Assembly: GCA_014529385.2 (NCBI GenBank)
Contig: CM043963.1
Location: forward strand, 106,791,912-106,855,911
Reading direction: 5' to 3'
Source of the DNA: Adiantum capillus-veneris
Taxonomy: Eukaryota; Streptophyta; Polypodiopsida; Polypodiales; Pteridaceae
Length of the DNA: 64,000 nucleotides
Below are positions 22,881 through 33,409 of this stretch, piece after piece. Positions within the stretch are counted from its first letter, which is position 1. Each line of letters opens with the position of its first letter. Both the position numbers and the translations under genes were made by a program. Under the pieces are notes generated by a model that was given only the letters and a program-made list of their open reading frames with translations, was not told the DNA's origin and did no database searches.

Positions 22881-23880
22881 ACGACCATGATTCAAGATGC
22901 AGCAGAATTCGTGAAAAGGTGTGATGAATGTCAACGCACTAAGGTACCAGTTAAAAGAGACGAAATGCCTTTAAGACCAATGATGAGTGCTCGAGCATTC
23001 GCTAAATGGGGATTGGACTTTGTTGGTCCTATCAGTCCACCAGCGTATCATTCACAAGCACAATATATCATAGTGGCCATGGATTACATGACCAAATGGG
23101 TGGAAGCAAAAGCCACAACGAAAGCAGACGCTAGAACCACGGCACAATTCTTATATAAATATGTGTTTACACGTTATGGCCTTCCAATCGAGCTGGTGAG
23201 TGATAGAGGGACACACTTTGTAAATGAAGTTATCCAACATCTCTTAAATGAGTTTATGGTAATTCATCGCAAATCTGCACCCTATCATCCACAAGCCAAT
23301 GGCCAAGCGGAAGCGACCAACAAAATATTGTGCACAGTTCTTACGAAACTGGTTAGTGAAACAAGAACAGATTGGGATCAGATGCTCTATTCGGCATTGT
23401 GGGCTTATCGAGTTGCATATAAAACAACCCTCAATGCTACATCATTTAATATGGTATATGGGTTAAATGCAATATTGCCTATTGACTTTCTGATCCCCAC
23501 ACTAAGGGTAGCCACACAATTGGACTGGACGGGGCATGAACTTTCAGAACGGTTAGAGGACCTTGAAAAATTAGATGAGTTATGACTCAATGCTGTAGCG
23601 GCCATATATGCAAAAAAAAGACAACAGAAAGAGTTTTTTGACAAACATGTCAAGAACAAGGACTTTAAAACGGGCGACTATGTCTTAGTATACACCCTTA
23701 AACAGCATGCCAAAAAGCTAAAGAAAAGGGGAATGGGGCCTTATTTAATCCAAGAAATATTGTCCAGCAGAGCAATAAAACTGTCGACACTAGATGGAAA
23801 AGAAATGCCGAACTGGATTAGTGGGTGTCGTTTAAAAAAATATCATATACCTTTAACACCGGAAATGTTGTTTCAACTGC
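22640..23880 (+). pseudogene. Integrase: second HHCC, DDE core and GPY/F module
   Basis: The second HHCC has His codons at 22806 and 22827 and Cys codons at 22920 and 22929, with an in-frame TAA at 22878 inside it. The catalytic core has Asp at 23016 (GLDFVGPI), Asp at 23202 (LVSDRGTHF) and Glu at 23310 (HPQANGQAEATNK), so D-D-35-E is intact. After a TGA at 23583 the frame continues into a GPY/F-type C-terminus with GDYVLVYTLK and RGMGPYLIQEI near 23736, up to TAG at about 23883. It joins element cDNA to host DNA. No chromodomain seen. Confidence 0.88.
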
Positions 23881-23987
23881 ATTAGGGAAAAACCTATAGA
23901 CAGGAACAACAAAGAATTCAGGACCAGGCACAACAAGAAGCAAAGGAACGGATTGCTAAACGAAAGCAGTTTCTCAGGACAATAAAC

Positions 23988-25040
23988 ATGGTCACCCCAA
24001 TGATGACTGACGAATATCCTCTTTCAACATCCCAAACAATCGAAGCGGATATACAAAGCGACGAATTAGAAAAGACCATGACAGACCTTAGGGCTCAGGA
24101 CGATAGCATCATTGACAACTTGGAAGATACGTGGTGTAGTCCTTACATAAAAGCTTATGCAGGCACAAAACAAGTTGAAATCTATGCATTGCTTGACACT
24201 GGAGCAAAAATGAGTGTCATCAGCTTTGAGCTCTTTCAGAAACTTGGACCAATGAGGACAATACCAGATACACACCGATTGAAAGTAGCATCGGGTGATG
24301 AGGTGACCACGTTGTGGTCTATTATAATACCAATCACAGTGCAGGCACACCCGTATACTACAAAATTCCATGTACTGCCACCAAGTAGATCAGCAACGCC
24401 GTGTATCTTAGCAGTGTCATGGATGAAAGCTAACAGGGTATTCATTGATTTGGATACTAATGAAGCACTGTTCAGAAATGAAAACTTTTCAAAACCCTTC
24501 TTATCATATAACCAATACATGTCGAGGAGGAAACAAAAGTCAATACAACCGCAAAGATCTGCCCAACAACAAACAGAGTTTACAAGTCTAGCAACGTCTT
24601 ATCAAAAATCAACAACCATGCAGGGAACCAGGCAAGTTTGGGTACGGCGTACAGAGCTAACCGAGGCACAATTACATCAAAAGAGGAAATACAAAGTTTG
24701 GATAAGGCACGACAGCCTAATTCCTATAAAAAAGGGGTCGAAAGAACAGACAAAACACCGAAAGCCAGCAAAACTTCAAAGAACCATAGTCAATCTGTCG
24801 AATACGCAACGGACTATATTGGTATGGCGGCCAAAATTGCCAATTCAAGACGGTCCAACAACACAAGAGGGGAGGCCAAAGATGACAATCGAGGAGTTAT
24901 CTACAACTGTCAAGGTCAAGCCACATCATGCAAACAGCACGAGGAAACAACAGAATCAACAACAAAAACTACAAGGATGTATAAGACCCAAGTCATCAAA
25001 GCAGAAAGAAAGAATGTTCCACCAGATACGACAATATTGA
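23988..25040 (+). CDS. Second retropepsin-like domain (PR2) and basic tail, after the integrase
   Basis: This 350-codon open stretch is in the same frame as gag-pol and follows the integrase after one stop. Residues about 40-165 look like a second aspartic protease: VEIYALLDTGAKMSVISFEL (catalytic Asp codon 24195-24197), a strand-rich middle with KVASGDEVTTL, and a C-terminal CILAVSWMKANRVFIDL that parallels the usual ILG-x-x-W-L end. The remaining ~180 residues are very rich in Lys, Gln, Thr and Arg and could bind nucleic acid. Gypsy elements normally have one protease, before RT. Its sequence differs clearly from PR1 (19077-19571), so it is not a simple recent duplication. Function is inferred from the motif only. 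Confidence 0.75.
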   Translation: MVTPMMTDEYPLSTSQTIEADIQSDELEKTMTDLRAQDDSIIDNLEDTWCSPYIKAYAGTKQVEIYALLDTGAKMSVISFELFQKLGPMRTIPDTHRLKVASGDEVTTLWSIIIPITVQAHPYTTKFHVLPPSRSATPCILAVSWMKANRVFIDLDTNEALFRNENFSKPFLSYNQYMSRRKQKSIQPQRSAQQQTEFTSLATSYQKSTTMQGTRQVWVRRTELTEAQLHQKRKYKVWIRHDSLIPIKKGSKEQTKHRKPAKLQRTIVNLSNTQRTILVWRPKLPIQDGPTTQEGRPKMTIEELSTTVKVKPHHANSTRKQQNQQQKLQGCIRPKSSKQKERMFHQIRQY

Positions 25041-25346
25041 CTTCAAAGAAACCACATACGCCAATTCAAAACCAGTGGAAAACAATCAAACAAAGAGTGG
25101 CATATTTACAACTACTCCTTGCAAAGAAAATCTGCCTGCCAACTCAAGCTACCACAAGAAGCCTCAACGACAAATGCCAATAAGCGAATCGCTTATACCT
25201 TCCTCTTACACTGCATAAATTCTTTCTACATGCATTGACTGCACATGCATATAGGGCTATATTACAAGGCCTGCATTAGCACGAGTTCACACCCATGCAC
25301 AACACATACCCTTGACGATACCCTGTCGTCCGAGAGGACTCTAACT

Positions 25347-25361
25347 AGGAGGGGGGGAGGC
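25347..25361 (+). other. Internal polypurine-like tract
   Basis: The sequence AACTAGGAGGGGGGGAGG closely matches the element's own tract before the 3' LTR (ATTAGGAGGGGGGGAG at 31439-31454). It could be a second plus-strand priming site or the former 3' end of a shorter ancestor. Confidence 0.55.
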
Positions 25362-26980
25362 ATTCTAAATGCGGACTCATGTCAGACTCATGTCATATAT
25401 TAGAGGGCAATGTTTGTGAGCAATTTTTTCAACCATTTTTGCGTTTTAGTGTGTGATTTTGGAAAAAAGAATATGCCCTCGTAATTAATCAAAATTGGGG
25501 ACCAAATCATCATTCATGAGCCCCTAGGGATGTGTATAGACTATAAAGAGAGTCAAATCTGGCCAAAAAATGTCTAAAAACAACAAAAAATAGGCCAAGG
25601 TTGACGATAATGAGCGAGAATGTACATAGACGAGAGAAAAGTGAGATACAAAGTGTTTTGCTTTTCATTGGTATTTTTATAGATTAGAATTGCTATTTTC
25701 AGGTTATTTTGGGATTTATTTGCTTTATTTTAGCCATTCTCTAGCAAAAATTATAGAAAAAAATCCGTAATCCAGATAGAAACACAAAACAAGAGACGCC
25801 TGATCAGAGCAAGGTAAAGAAGACACAGAAAAAATAGGGACTGCAAAGGTGATAGGGCAAAATGACCACCATCATGAAGGGACCTCAACAGGAGAAATCT
25901 ACAAAAATGGTAAAACTGGAGCAACCGAAGTCCAAATCAGGAAATTTGCGAGCCTAAACCGCATCTCGCAAAAAGTTATGGCCACAGGTAAAATATGGGA
26001 AAATTTGGTGTTGGAGTCTCGATTACATATAGAGAGGCTAGGCTAAAAATCTCTCATTTGAGTCATTTTCCATAGTGAGAGAGAGAGCTCCCTACAGCAG
26101 TTGAGACTTCCAGAAGCTCATCCATCGCGCACGGTCACCAGATCGACATCAGATATGAGAGGTACGCTCGTCAACACTGACTCTAAGTGTTGTTTACTTC
26201 AGTTAGTCGCAAAACCTCGCCGGCATCACAATCACAACCTGTGCACACATACACAAGACCGGTTGTTAGGGAGACCTAGAGGCCACCAAATGGAACCAAA
26301 ATTGAAAGGCACAATGCCTATAGCTTAGGGATCGAGCCTATGACCTCGGAAAGCGCGAATGAAGCCGCTCAAAAAACTCTAATTTCACAGGACCTGCAAA
26401 AGGGCAACTGAACCAAGGTGATCGGAAATGAGCCAAAACTCATAGACAGCAAGCCAATAACCTCGACAAACCGACTGAAGGGTTAGACCATGAAAAAGTT
26501 CGTCAAAACGGAGCCTAAAGTCCCTATCTGACAAAAACCACACAAAGCGTCACGATACTCTAACGGGCCGACCAAGTGACAAAATGACACCAAATTTAAC
26601 AAGGCACATCCAAAAGAGGTCAACTACGAGATGGAATGTGTCCACTCAGAAAAAAAACTCTTCCACTAGGGCAAATGCCGGAAACAGGCCAGAAAGATGT
26701 CCAAATGGTCGTTCTTGGTGTTGTAAACACCAAAACAACAACTGACTGCTTGGATCAAAGGTCAAAAGGAAATAAAAGACAACCGGAGTCATACAATGAC
26801 CAAAAGGAACGACGACCATCACCTAAGTGGTCTACTGCAACTCTAGGAACAGCTAAGTGCTGCAAACAGGGAGTACACTCTTCTAAATTGATTAAAACTT
26901 GATGTGTGTATCTAGGAGGGCCTATTAACACCATTGTGGTCAACTAACATCAAAAAAACTGGTAAAAATGACCAAGTACT

Positions 26981-27721
26981 AGTCTATCGCAATAGACTTG
27001 AATTTACAATTAAACAAGGAAATTTTGACTTTGGCTTCATGAGGGGTGCTAACAAGGAATATTAACCACCATTATCAAATCAAAGTGCAAGAGGGATCGT
27101 TTTTGGCCAAATAACTTAGTCTATCGCGATAGACTTGCTACACCAATAATTGGGGGAAAGACTTTTCAAGATTTTAACAAAATAGGCTTGGGGAAGCACA
27201 TGAAGGCAGTACACCAAATTTGGTGACAGGATGGACTCGTATGGTAAGCTGAGAAAGACATGATGACAACTCAGACTCAGAACAGGACATCTCAAGGGCA
27301 GACAGCTAAAATTCATATGTGAGGGGTCAAGAAACCTTACATCAACTGGGAGAAGGCAGACAGATGATCACAGAGCCAAAAAAATGACAAATTGACACTA
27401 AGTACTAGTCTATTGCGATAGACTAAGTAGAGGGATACTAGGCCATCTTATCAAAAACTGGAATTAACAATTGGCTTCAACATGATGCAAGAGAGCTACC
27501 CACTAAGTTTGAGCCCAAAACAACACAAAATGAAGGAGATAGACCAACATCTCCTTAAAAGGAATCTGGAAATGGGAGTTGATCCAAAAAGGGGTCACTT
27601 GACATTCATTTGAGGTGAAAATGGGATCAGATCATGTGCAAGGTATGAGAAACCAATTGGTGGAGGCACAATTGCAAAGTAGGACCCTTGTCAAAAAAAG
27701 GCTAGTCTATCGCAATAGACA
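26981..27721. repeat. Palindrome cluster upstream of the 3' coding block
   Basis: Copies at 26981-26998 (one mismatch), 27118-27135 (perfect), 27407-27424 (one mismatch) and 27704-27721 (two mismatches). Spacings are 137, 289 and 297 bp. A conserved flank, 'acaccaaaattcaaggcattt' and variants, lies about 90 bp after the palindrome both here (near 27791) and in the leader (near 14917), so both clusters derive from the same repeat unit. Confidence 0.92.
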
Positions 27722-28012
27722 GAGAAAAAGTTGCAAATGAACAGATTTTCAGTTTGGGCTTATAGACTGACCTTACATGCCCTGTGAACATACACCACAC
27801 AAAATTTCAAGGCATTTGGACTTGTTCTCCTTCACCAACAACATTAATTTGAAGCCGCCAGAGTCGCACAATGGAAGAGCTTGTCTATCTGCTAACATTT
27901 TACCTTAACTAATCTTGGGACTAAGAAGGCTCATCTATATGCATGATTAAGTGGTAATCAATTTAGAAGAGTAGTACTATGTTTGTGCATTAACTGTTAA
28001 TTGTGAATACAG

Positions 28013-31000
28013 GATCTATGGATGCTTCTTCGGGAAAAAGAAAAGGCAAGAACCTAGCAACGGAAGGTGCAGTACCCTATGCACTTCTACCCAATTCCCT
28101 AAAGCCAGCAGCCACCTGGATACTTGCAGACATGCAACAGGCAGTAGCCCTTCAGATCTATCAAGGTTCATATGTGGATGACAAAATAAATTTAGTGGAT
28201 ACAGTGATGATCCCTAAGGAGGCAGAAAATTACTTGAAAAGATCACCACAAAGGTCATGGCTCAAAAAAGTTGGCTTGTGGAACTTTGTATCACTACCAC
28301 CAGTAGGGATAGATTTCAAAAGGGTACAACATCTAATTGAGACTATCCAAGAAGATGGAACTTGCAGAGTTGCAGGCATGGATAATGAAGTGATGGAGAT
28401 CCAGATCACCAAAGAGATCATCAAAGAGGCATTGAAATTGTCCGATCAAGGAGCCAACATGAGAGAAAGAAGGAAAAACCTCACAGTCTACTTGCAAAAG
28501 TCCAAACTACCTTCTTTCGAACTCATAGCAAACCCGGAAGTAAGAGAACTGACACAGATCTACAGTTAGTGTTTGTAGAGCTACAGCAAAAGACCGCCAA
28601 GATACACTACACCACACGGGAGCATCTCAACCACACTGACATGGGCTATGAGAATGACCCATGAGTTCTATATAGATCACGCGTCATATTTGTTTGAAGA
28701 AATGACAAAGCTAAGGCAGGACATACCAAATTACATTGCAGGAGGAGAAGTCATAACCAGAGTAATATACCAGGCCATACGCGCGACAGATCAGTTGCCA
28801 CTTGCCCCTCATCAGAACGACTAGCTGGTATTAAGAGAGAATATCGAAGACAGATCACAAGGGAAAGTACCGGCCTCTATTAACACCATTGGAGGACGCA
28901 GGCTGGAAAGAGTAACAAGAAGTACACAAGAAAAGATGGAAGAAGAAAGAAGAACTAAAGAGGAGGATGCCCGACTAAAGAAGCGGAAAGTGGAAATGGA
29001 AAACAACACCAGGTTGCAGAAGATAGCAAAAATGGAAAGGATGCTAGAAGGATTTGCTCTAGAGAGATCTCTACGAGGCGATGTAGGCGCCACTTGGAAA
29101 CCTTCTAGTAGCACTTACACACTGAGAACGAAGAATAGGAACAACCCAGCTTTTGAGTTGGACTGGTTTGAGAGGTACATCCAAGAAAGAAATGCTAGGG
29201 ACGAACCAGAATTGCTACTAGAAGAGGAGGATCTCCAAACTTTGAGAGATCATTTGAGGCTAACTTCACGAGATCAGGAAACACCACCGCCATCTCCAAG
29301 GCCAGACACAAGTGAGAGGCAATTGACCCACATGCTGACTCTACTTCGCATTCAGAAAGCTCACATCGTGATGAGAGAGTTCATACACCACCCAGTGAAG
29401 AAGAAGAAGAAGAAGAAGAAGAAAGAACAGATGGTCGCCCAAACACTGGAACCATATCACACAGTGATAAAGGCAAGCAAAAGGAGGTGGATCAGACAAA
29501 AGATAAAGCTTCCTCCTCTCAAGAAATTGAGCTGGAAGCTACTATAGATGAAGATTTGCAGTCAATGGAGACAATACTAAACCGAACAAGACTGCACAGT
29601 CAATGGCTAGCTGATCAGAACAGGTCCAACAAAATGAGATTACAAAAAACCCATGGAGAAGTTCAAAGACTGTAGGAGCAAAGGGAGGGCACTCTAAAGC
29701 TGATTAGCATTAGAGATGCTGAGATCTTGGGGCTCAAAAGCACAGTAAATCTCCTCAAAGACAATTTACAGGAGTCTGAAGACTTCAATGCCATTTGCGA
29801 AGATACAATCAAAGATGTCAGTGACAGAGATGAACACATCCATAAGTTGGAAAAAGAAAAGCAAGATGAGCTGGAGACAGTCAAAAGTTTGCAAGTCGTC
29901 ATCGATGACTTACAAATTGAAGTCAAAGATTTGAGAGCGGTAACAGATATACAAGCAAGGGAAATCGAACGAGCTAAGAAGCAAAAAACGTCGCTACCAA
30001 CAACACCGGTAGTCCACCCAGAAGAAGAAGTGGCTGCACTGAGGAGGGAGCTGGAGTTGGAAAGAAAACAACGCTTAATGATAGCCGAAAGTGCACTTAG
30101 AGTAGAAAATCAACTACAAAGGCAAATTTCAGACTTACAAAGTAAACAACAACAAGGACCAGCTCCTGACAGTGAAATGGAAAGCATTGTTTCCAAATCA
30201 CTCATGGAAGAAAATGAAAACTTGCACATCAGGTTAAAACAGTTAGAGGAGTCTGCCGCTGAAAAAGAAATGGAATTTCAAGCTCTACAAATCAATAGTA
30301 GAACAATGGCTGCGCAAATCGCAAGTCTACAAACTACAAGGCAACACCAAGGACAGGTACGAGTGCACCTGGAGCAAGCAACAAGGAATTTGGCTGGACT
30401 CGCCGAAGTATATGGGGGTCAAGATGAGTACGAGGAAGAATCAGATAAACAGGAGGCCCTAGATACACAGACTGATCAAACTGGCTCCAAAGACCAAGAA
30501 ATAGAAGAAGATTCAGTCACGAGATTGGAAGAGCAGAGGCTGGCCGATCAGATGGAAAAACAATCAGAGATGATATGGTACAAGGCAATGCAACTAGAAA
30601 AGGAGATGCTACAAGGGCTTTCCAGATCAGGCAAAACAACAGCAGAGCTACGGAAAAAATGGAATTCCCCTATGTTACCATATGCTCTGCTGAAATACGA
30701 AACTCTAACACATCAACGACAGCTCGAAAAAGAAGCACAAGTGCCAGTGTTCGAAGGAGAAGTACAGGATAGGGAACAACAAAACAGAATAGTAGACAGC
30801 CAGCCAAAGTGGAGGCGTCAATGGCTCTTGGATCATCCTAATAACCTGATCCACTTAGTCAACGCACCGCCTGAGCTGAGGAATGACAGAACTTTTTGCC
30901 CAACTCCCCGAACATACACCTACAGCCAACATAAAGCACTACAGAGTAGAAATCCGACATGGCTAAATTATCTAGTATTGCCAGGGCTAGCAGAGGGAGA

Positions 31001-31310
31001 GAGAATATCCGGTTCTTACATGGTGAAAACCCTTCAGGGCGCCATCGCAGAATTTGGAGGCTCTCCCGACCTATCTTGCAAGATGCTATGTAAAATAGCT
31101 CGAACCTTTTTGGCCTGTCTCACAATCTTCTCAGAAAGCTGGACATCAGAGTATATGAATACTGAAAGAAGCATCTCAGAGCTGTCATACGATCTAAGTG
31201 GGCCACCTACAGAGCCACTATTGAATGCCTATTTCAAACGGCTAATGTTTATGCCAAGCTACCATCTCCAAACCTTCGAAGAAGCATTTTACACAGGCTT
31301 CTTCATGTAG
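28013..31310 (+). pseudogene. 3' coding block (ORF X): long coiled-coil protein of unknown function
   Basis: About 1,090 codons from ATG at 28018 to the stop at 31310. One frame is used to about 29300 (stops at 28567, 28576 and about 28822). A second frame follows through an acidic Glu run coded by the GAA repeat near 29400, with a stop at 29673. The first ~185 residues look globular (e.g. PYALLPNSLKPAATWILADM, EIQITKEIIKEALKL). The middle (about 28930-30450) is strongly heptad-like and charged, so a long coiled coil. The last ~250 residues (30560-31310) look globular, e.g. WRRQWLLDHPNN and SCKMLCKIARTFLACLTIF. There is no clear signal peptide or transmembrane anchor, so it is not an evident envelope protein, although it sits in the env position. 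Function unknown. Confidence 0.7.
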
Positions 31311-31438
31311 AAGTCAAAATTTTTTGGCCCATTAATGGCAAGCGAGTCTATGCGATATGATGCGTTTCTACATCAAATCAACCAAGAAAGACGACAACGA
31401 CAATGAAGACAAAGACGATCATGTCGTGGTAGCCATGA

Positions 31439-31454
31439 ATTAGGAGGGGGGGAG
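31439..31454 (+). promoter_or_regulatory. Polypurine tract of the giant element
   Basis: A purine run, AGGAGGGGGGGAG, directly abuts the 3' LTR start TGTTGGAG at 31455. This is the expected plus-strand primer for reverse transcription. Confidence 0.9.
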
Positions 31455-32389
31455 TGTTGGAGCCCCATTTGTCCAACTGTTGTAATGAGCCCATCTTGTA
31501 AAGCATATCAAATTCCCATTTTATGTCAAAGATGTCTTATCATTTTGATCCATTCGTCTGGGTTATGTAAAGATTAATCAGTTAGTCAGGACTCAGATTT
31601 GTTCACACTTTGTAATAATGAGTAAGAGAACCCCATGTACATTTTTGAGCTAAGGTGACAAAAGTTTAAAAGTCACCTTAGAACCATTTTTGAACAACAT
31701 TTTTGAACAACATTTTTGAACATTAATTCTGTGTCGTACGAGCCAGAGAGAGGGAGAGAGAGAGAGTGTGTCTTATCCTCTTCTCTAAGCGCTTCTCCCT
31801 CACCGGATTCATGACGTGACTACACCATCGCGGTAGTCTCTCCGAGAGCTATGCGCCCACGCCACGCATTCACATTTTCGAGCTGTTCGCGATCGATCCT
31901 TCCTCGAGCTTGTTTTGCTTGTAAGTAGCACAAACAATGTCTGTTTTCAACAATCAGGTGCTTTATGGAATGAGAAAGAGATTAGCTACACATAGATACT
32001 CATAAACTTAAGTTTCGCCCACTTTTGGATTATGACCTGTTAGTCTATCGCGACTGTATTCGAGATAACTAGGGTTCAAATCAGGTGAGATTAGACTTAT
32101 AGGTAAGTATATCCTAGTGAGAGGATGGTGCCTAGTAAGTTTGATGCGATTCCGAGTTCATTGGAAGTGTAAATGGTGTTATGAGCGTTTAGGGATAGAG
32201 TGGGTTGCATTCTACCAGAGTTAATGATTGATGCATCATAAAAGTTCGTATGTGTAGATTGGTCTCAGCCTGACAAGCTAACGAGATTGCCTACGTGCAC
32301 CTACGGGTTAGTCGTGTCATCAGATTATAAGTATGTTGTCTGTGTCGTGCTCTTGAGTATGAACAAGGGAGTAGTCAAGCCCTAAAACA
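31455..32389 (+). repeat. 3' LTR of the giant gypsy element
   Basis: Near-identical to 12823-13754. It differs by about 20 substitutions, a duplicated 'aacatttttgaac' and a shorter GA run. The TATA-like box has become TTTAAAA, and the flanking 5-mer gtgtg follows at 32390-32394. Confidence 0.93.
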
Positions 32390-32394
32390 GTGTG

Positions 32395-33408
32395 TGTGCA
32401 CTTCCATCAAACAACCATCAGCGTGAAACATACTAGAACTTGACCAAACAACAAAGTGTGGTCTTACCACTTTTTATGTGGCAGTGTCTATAACCCGTAC
32501 AATTATTGATAAATGACTGACATAAAAGAAACATAAAGACAAATTGAAAAAACTACACGACATCACTTTCTACAAAAAGCATTGGTGCTTCACCATCTTC
32601 ATGACCTTCAACCATATTGATCTGTCGTTTATTCTTCTTAAAGCATTTGTCCGAAGGATGATTAGTCTTTCCACAGTGGGTGCAAGTATTTTTGTTGAAA
32701 CAATCCTTGGTTTGATGATTGTTGTGTCCACATATCGCATAAGGTCTAGTGTTGGTAGTAGGCCTAGTTGAATTTGCAGTTGAAGTGCAACCACGAGCTA
32801 CATATGCAGTCGGAAGAGATAATTCATGGTACTCGTTTCTCTTCTTCCTACAATGAGTTAACAATACCATCCAAAGAAGGCAGAGGATCCTTCTCCTTTA
32901 AAATAGCGACAATTTGGCAAAATTCTGTAGGGAGGCTATTCAAAAAAACGGCTATAAGATCTTCATTTGGTACTGGGGCTTCAACATAAACAAGGTGAGT
33001 TTTAATACTCTTCAGTCTATTAGCTAAAGCTGCAATGTTTACATCTTCACGCATGCGAAGAGAATATAATTCCATTTTTAAACTCATTTTTGAATACTTA
33101 GCTTTGGCACCGAAAAGCTTCTCTAACTCTATCCAGGCACCACTTGAAGAATCGACATCATCCAAATAATGAATAAAGTCGTCTTCTAAGGAAGTTAGAA
33201 TGATACTAAAAGCTTGTTCGTCTTTCCTCTATTGCTCGGCAGAGAGGGCTCAAGTTACTGCAGCTGTAGTGCTTGCTTCGCCGGTTGCGAGAGGCTTGAC
33301 TACGTTCCATAGGTTTTTCCGCATCAAATAACTTTTGACTTTGATTTACCAAGTATGAAAATGGAACCTTTGAACTTGTCGAACTTTGACGCCATAATGG
33401 AATCTTTT
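32395..33408 (-). pseudogene. Ty1/copia gag fragment (copia A)
   Basis: Minus strand, several frames. It starts with MASKFDKFKGS at about 33408, then a region matching the copia gag (UBN2) fold: LEKLFGAKAKYSKMSLKMEL and FLNSLPTEFCQIVAILKEKD at 33165-32848. Two cysteine knuckles near 32720-32640 follow (CGHNNHQTKDC, CTHCGKTNHPSDKC), to a stop at about 32553. Frameshifts near 33330 and stops show decay. Protease, integrase and RT are missing: beyond the giant gypsy insertion only ~120 bases precede the copia 3' LTR. No 5' LTR or primer site lies upstream; the gag start abuts the methyltransferase exon. Confidence 0.75.
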
Positions 33409-33409
33409 G

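Larger units (their letters stand above)
25041..28012 (+). other. Long non-coding region between gag-pol-PR2 and the 3' coding block
   Basis: About 3 kb without a convincing gene. It contains a polypurine-like tract at 25347-25361, an LTR-like stretch with a GA run near 26040-26095, and four palindromes at 26981-27721. A frame overlapping PR2 (24638-25183) extends into its start but shows no domain. It ends with a splice-acceptor-like site (TGTGAATACAG|G at 28003-28013). Confidence 0.6.
12823..32389 (+). mobile_element. Giant Ty3/gypsy (Athila/Tat-like) LTR retrotransposon, 19.57 kb
   Basis: Two near-identical LTRs (12823-13754 and 31455-32389, about 20 substitutions by eye plus small indels) are flanked by the duplication gtgtg at 12818-12822 and 32390-32394. 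Internal order: primer-binding site, repeat-bearing leader, gag, protease, RT-RNase H, integrase with doubled HHCC, a second retropepsin-like domain, a long non-coding region with a polypurine-like tract and palindromic repeats, a third coding block, polypurine tract, 3' LTR. At nearly 20 kb it is far longer than an ordinary gypsy element. About 2% LTR divergence suggests fairly recent insertion, yet gag-pol carries about nine in-frame stops. Confidence 0.93.

Noticed and set aside
24638-25183. 181-codon open frame overlapping the second protease ORF
   Set aside because: It is in a different phase from the conserved gag-pol-PR2 frame and shows no domain; probably a shadow of the Lys/Gln/Thr-rich tail.
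14526-27721. CRISPR-like array because of short repeats at regular spacing
   Set aside because: Spacers of ~297 bp are themselves homologous, the repeats are perfect palindromes, and the context is a plant retrotransposon.
28013-31310. Envelope glycoprotein call for the 3' ORF
   Set aside because: Its position fits, but no signal peptide, convincing transmembrane segment or cysteine-rich ectodomain is visible; left as unknown.
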